From NCBI RefSeq assembly GCF_024168645.1, contig NZ_JALJWF010000001.1, forward strand, positions 3,785,501 to 3,849,500: 64,000 nucleotides of DNA, read 5' to 3'. The notes beneath the pieces were generated by a model. That model did not search any database and was not told where the DNA came from. It saw nothing but the letters and a program-made list of their open reading frames with translations. Positions 62,476 to 64,000 of the stretch are shown here, piece by piece. Every line of letters starts with the position of its first letter. Position 1 is the stretch's first letter. The stretch is from Pseudomonas sp. GGS8. GTDB taxonomy: Bacteria > Pseudomonadota > Gammaproteobacteria > Pseudomonadales > Pseudomonadaceae. The translations under genes were made by a program, and so were the position numbers.

Positions 62476-63467
62476 CCATGCACACTTCGAGTCCAGTACT
62501 GGCCATCGACAATCTGAGCCTGGAATTCCCGGCTTACAAAAATAACGTCAAAGCCCTGAACGGCGTGTCGTTGCACGTCAATCCCGGCGAAATCGTCGGC
62601 GTGGTGGGCGAGTCGGGGTCAGGCAAGTCGGTCACGGCGATGCTCAGCATGCGACTGTTGCCCGAGCGCAGCTATCGGATCACCGCCGGCAGCCTGAGCA
62701 TGCTCGGTCGCGACATGCTGGCTGCTCCTGAAAAGGAGCTATTACAGATTCGTGGGCGCGATGCCGCGATGATTTTTCAGGAGCCGATGACAGCCCTGAA
62801 CCCGACCCGGCGCATCGGTCGACAAATGCTCGACGTGATCATCCATCACCAGAAGATCAGCGCCGCCGAAGCCCGTCTCAAGGCGATTGCACTGTTGCGC
62901 GACATGCACATCGCTAGCCCGGAACAAGTATTGGAGAGCTATCCTTTCGAGCTGTCCGGAGGCATGCGTCAACGGGTGATGATTGCGCTGGCGTTCTCCT
63001 GTGAACCGCAACTGCTGATCGCCGATGAACCGACCACCGCCCTCGACGTTACCGTGCAACGCCAGGTGTTGTTGCTGCTACGAGAAAAAGCTCGGCAGCG
63101 GGGCACCGCCATTCTACTCATCACTCATGACATGGCATTGGTTTCACAGTTCTGCGATCGGGTGTACGTCATGTACACGGGGGCCGTGGTTGAGCAGGGT
63201 CGCACCGACGAAGTGATGGGGAATCCGCAGCATCCTTACACCCAAGGGTTACTCAGTGGCCTTCCTGAAATGGTAGAGCCGGGCCAGCCGCTGCTGACCA
63301 TCCCCGGTCAAGTACCGAACCTAGCCTCTTTGCCCGTGGGCTGCACTTTTCAGGAGCGTTGCCCATACGCCATGCCGGTTTGTGCCAAACGCCCGAACCT
63401 CAATACCATCAACGGTAATGACCAACGTAAAAGTGCGTGCTGGTTACCGGTTAAGGAGCTTTCGTGA
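62472..63467 (+). CDS. Dipeptide ABC transporter ATP-binding protein (DppD-like)
   Basis: The 331-residue ATPase has Walker A GESGSGKSV, the Q-loop MIFQEPMTALNP, signature LSGGMRQRVMIALA, Walker B LLIADEPTTALDV and the C-terminal oligopeptide-transporter domain with the cysteine pattern GCTFQERCPYAMPVC, which in DppD-type proteins can hold an iron-sulfur cluster. The start at 62472 overlaps the previous stop; ATG 62478 is an alternative. It energises peptide import with the DppF-like subunit. Confidence 0.94.
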   Translation: MTMHTSSPVLAIDNLSLEFPAYKNNVKALNGVSLHVNPGEIVGVVGESGSGKSVTAMLSMRLLPERSYRITAGSLSMLGRDMLAAPEKELLQIRGRDAAMIFQEPMTALNPTRRIGRQMLDVIIHHQKISAAEARLKAIALLRDMHIASPEQVLESYPFELSGGMRQRVMIALAFSCEPQLLIADEPTTALDVTVQRQVLLLLREKARQRGTAILLITHDMALVSQFCDRVYVMYTGAVVEQGRTDEVMGNPQHPYTQGLLSGLPEMVEPGQPLLTIPGQVPNLASLPVGCTFQERCPYAMPVCAKRPNLNTINGNDQRKSACWLPVKELS

Positions 63468-64000
63468 TGAACAGTGCCGTGATTCATACCGTCACCAAAA
63501 TGGCCCCCACGATTCTTCAACTTAATGATGTTCGCGTCCGCTTCCCCGTGAGTAATGACTGGCTTGGCCGACCGCGTGGATATGCCCATGCCCTGAACGG
63601 CATTGACCTCCAGGTGCGGGCGGGCGAAACCCTGGGTATTGTGGGTGAGTCAGGCTGTGGTAAAAGCACATTGGCACAGTTATTGATGGGCTTAGTGCCG
63701 CCCAGCAGCGGTGAACTGAACTGGGCCAGTCGCAGCGGCGGCGAAGGCAGCAGCAACGTTCAAATTGTTTTCCAGGATCCACAGTCTTCGCTTGATCCAC
63801 GCCTGCCTATCTGGAAAATCATCACCGAGCCGTTATACGCCCGAGGCCATGCCCCCCGTGCGAAGATGCGCGATGTGGCGGCCAGGGTCGCGGCCCAAGT
63901 CGGCATCCGCCCAGAATACCTGGACCGCTTCCCTCACCAGTTTTCCGGTGGTCAGCGTCAGCGGATTGCCATCGCCCGAGCCCTTTCATCAGACCCGGAT
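63467..64000 (+). CDS. Dipeptide ABC transporter ATP-binding protein (DppF-like), truncated
   Basis: The first 178 residues of a DppF-type ATPase are present and run off the right edge: Walker A GESGCGKSTL, Q-loop IVFQDPQSSLDPRL and signature FSGGQRQRIAIARAL. The ATG overlaps the previous stop by one base (TGATG); a GTG three bases earlier is also possible. The C-terminal half is outside the window. Confidence 0.93.
   Translation, partial: MNSAVIHTVTKMAPTILQLNDVRVRFPVSNDWLGRPRGYAHALNGIDLQVRAGETLGIVGESGCGKSTLAQLLMGLVPPSSGELNWASRSGGEGSSNVQIVFQDPQSSLDPRLPIWKIITEPLYARGHAPRAKMRDVAARVAAQVGIRPEYLDRFPHQFSGGQRQRIAIARALSSDPD

Overview
The window is a chromosomal segment of a fluorescent-group Pseudomonas, read from content and not from any database search. 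The evidence is the high G+C coding style, the htrB/minC/minD/minE/rluA neighbourhood, the prmB-aroC region, a DUF3509 gene, a methionine-salvage mtnB-mtnD-mtnC run, a periplasmic-side urate catabolism cluster (puuD, puuE, uraD, uraH, alc, allA) and many Pseudomonas-type REP elements (consensus close to GTGGGAGCGGGCTTGCCCGC, plus a second longer family). Most of the sequence is ordinary core or conserved accessory genome.

Layout. 1-5.1 kb: an ABC importer operon on the minus strand (solute-binding protein, a type I phosphodiesterase/phosphonoacetate-hydrolase-like enzyme, two permeases, ATPase cut by the window edge) with a divergent GntR/UTRA regulator; it looks like a phosphonate or phosphate-ester uptake system. 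5.1-14.3 kb: YbiO-like mechanosensitive channel, a 58-residue membrane protein, M18 aminopeptidase, rluA, minE-minD-minC, lauroyl acyltransferase, patatin. 14.4-25 kb: purine/urate catabolism. Tsx-like porin and xanthine/urate permease handle uptake; PuuD oxidises urate, UraH and UraD give allantoin, PuuE, Alc and AllA take it to glyoxylate and urea; a second NCS2 permease (AzgA type) lies further on. Three near-identical TTGTRTACAA palindromes sit in front of the puuE operon, uraH and the AzgA-type permease, arguing for one GntR-type regulator encoded elsewhere.

25-42.5 kb: MarR regulator divergent from a PLP aminotransferase, glutaredoxin-like protein, folE, Smr protein, cysteine hydrolase, prmB, a coiled-coil membrane protein, alpha/beta hydrolase, aroC, MFS permease with mtnB-mtnD-mtnC, DUF3509 gene with a perfect Anr/FNR box, long-chain acyl-CoA synthetase, ankyrin protein, speE. 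42.6-47 kb: RraB, an unexplained minus-strand terminator that may end a small RNA, then the ATP-grasp / alpha-E / transglutaminase trio. 47-55.5 kb: cytochrome c protein, thiolase plus FadB-like fusion, glutamine amidotransferase, CorA, PlsC, crotonase.

55.8-64 kb: tRNA-Ser(GGA), then 1.35 kb without an intact gene that contains decayed fragments and a striking five-unit 23-bp tandem array resembling the end of an IS21-type element, then a D-Ala-D-Ala utilisation operon (RpiR regulator, VanX/DdpX dipeptidase, dipeptide ABC importer) that runs off the right edge. I found no CRISPR array, prophage, intact transposase or defence system. The most interesting leads are the shared purine operator, the Anr promoter, the candidate small RNA, the ATP-grasp cluster and the repeat array beside the tRNA.
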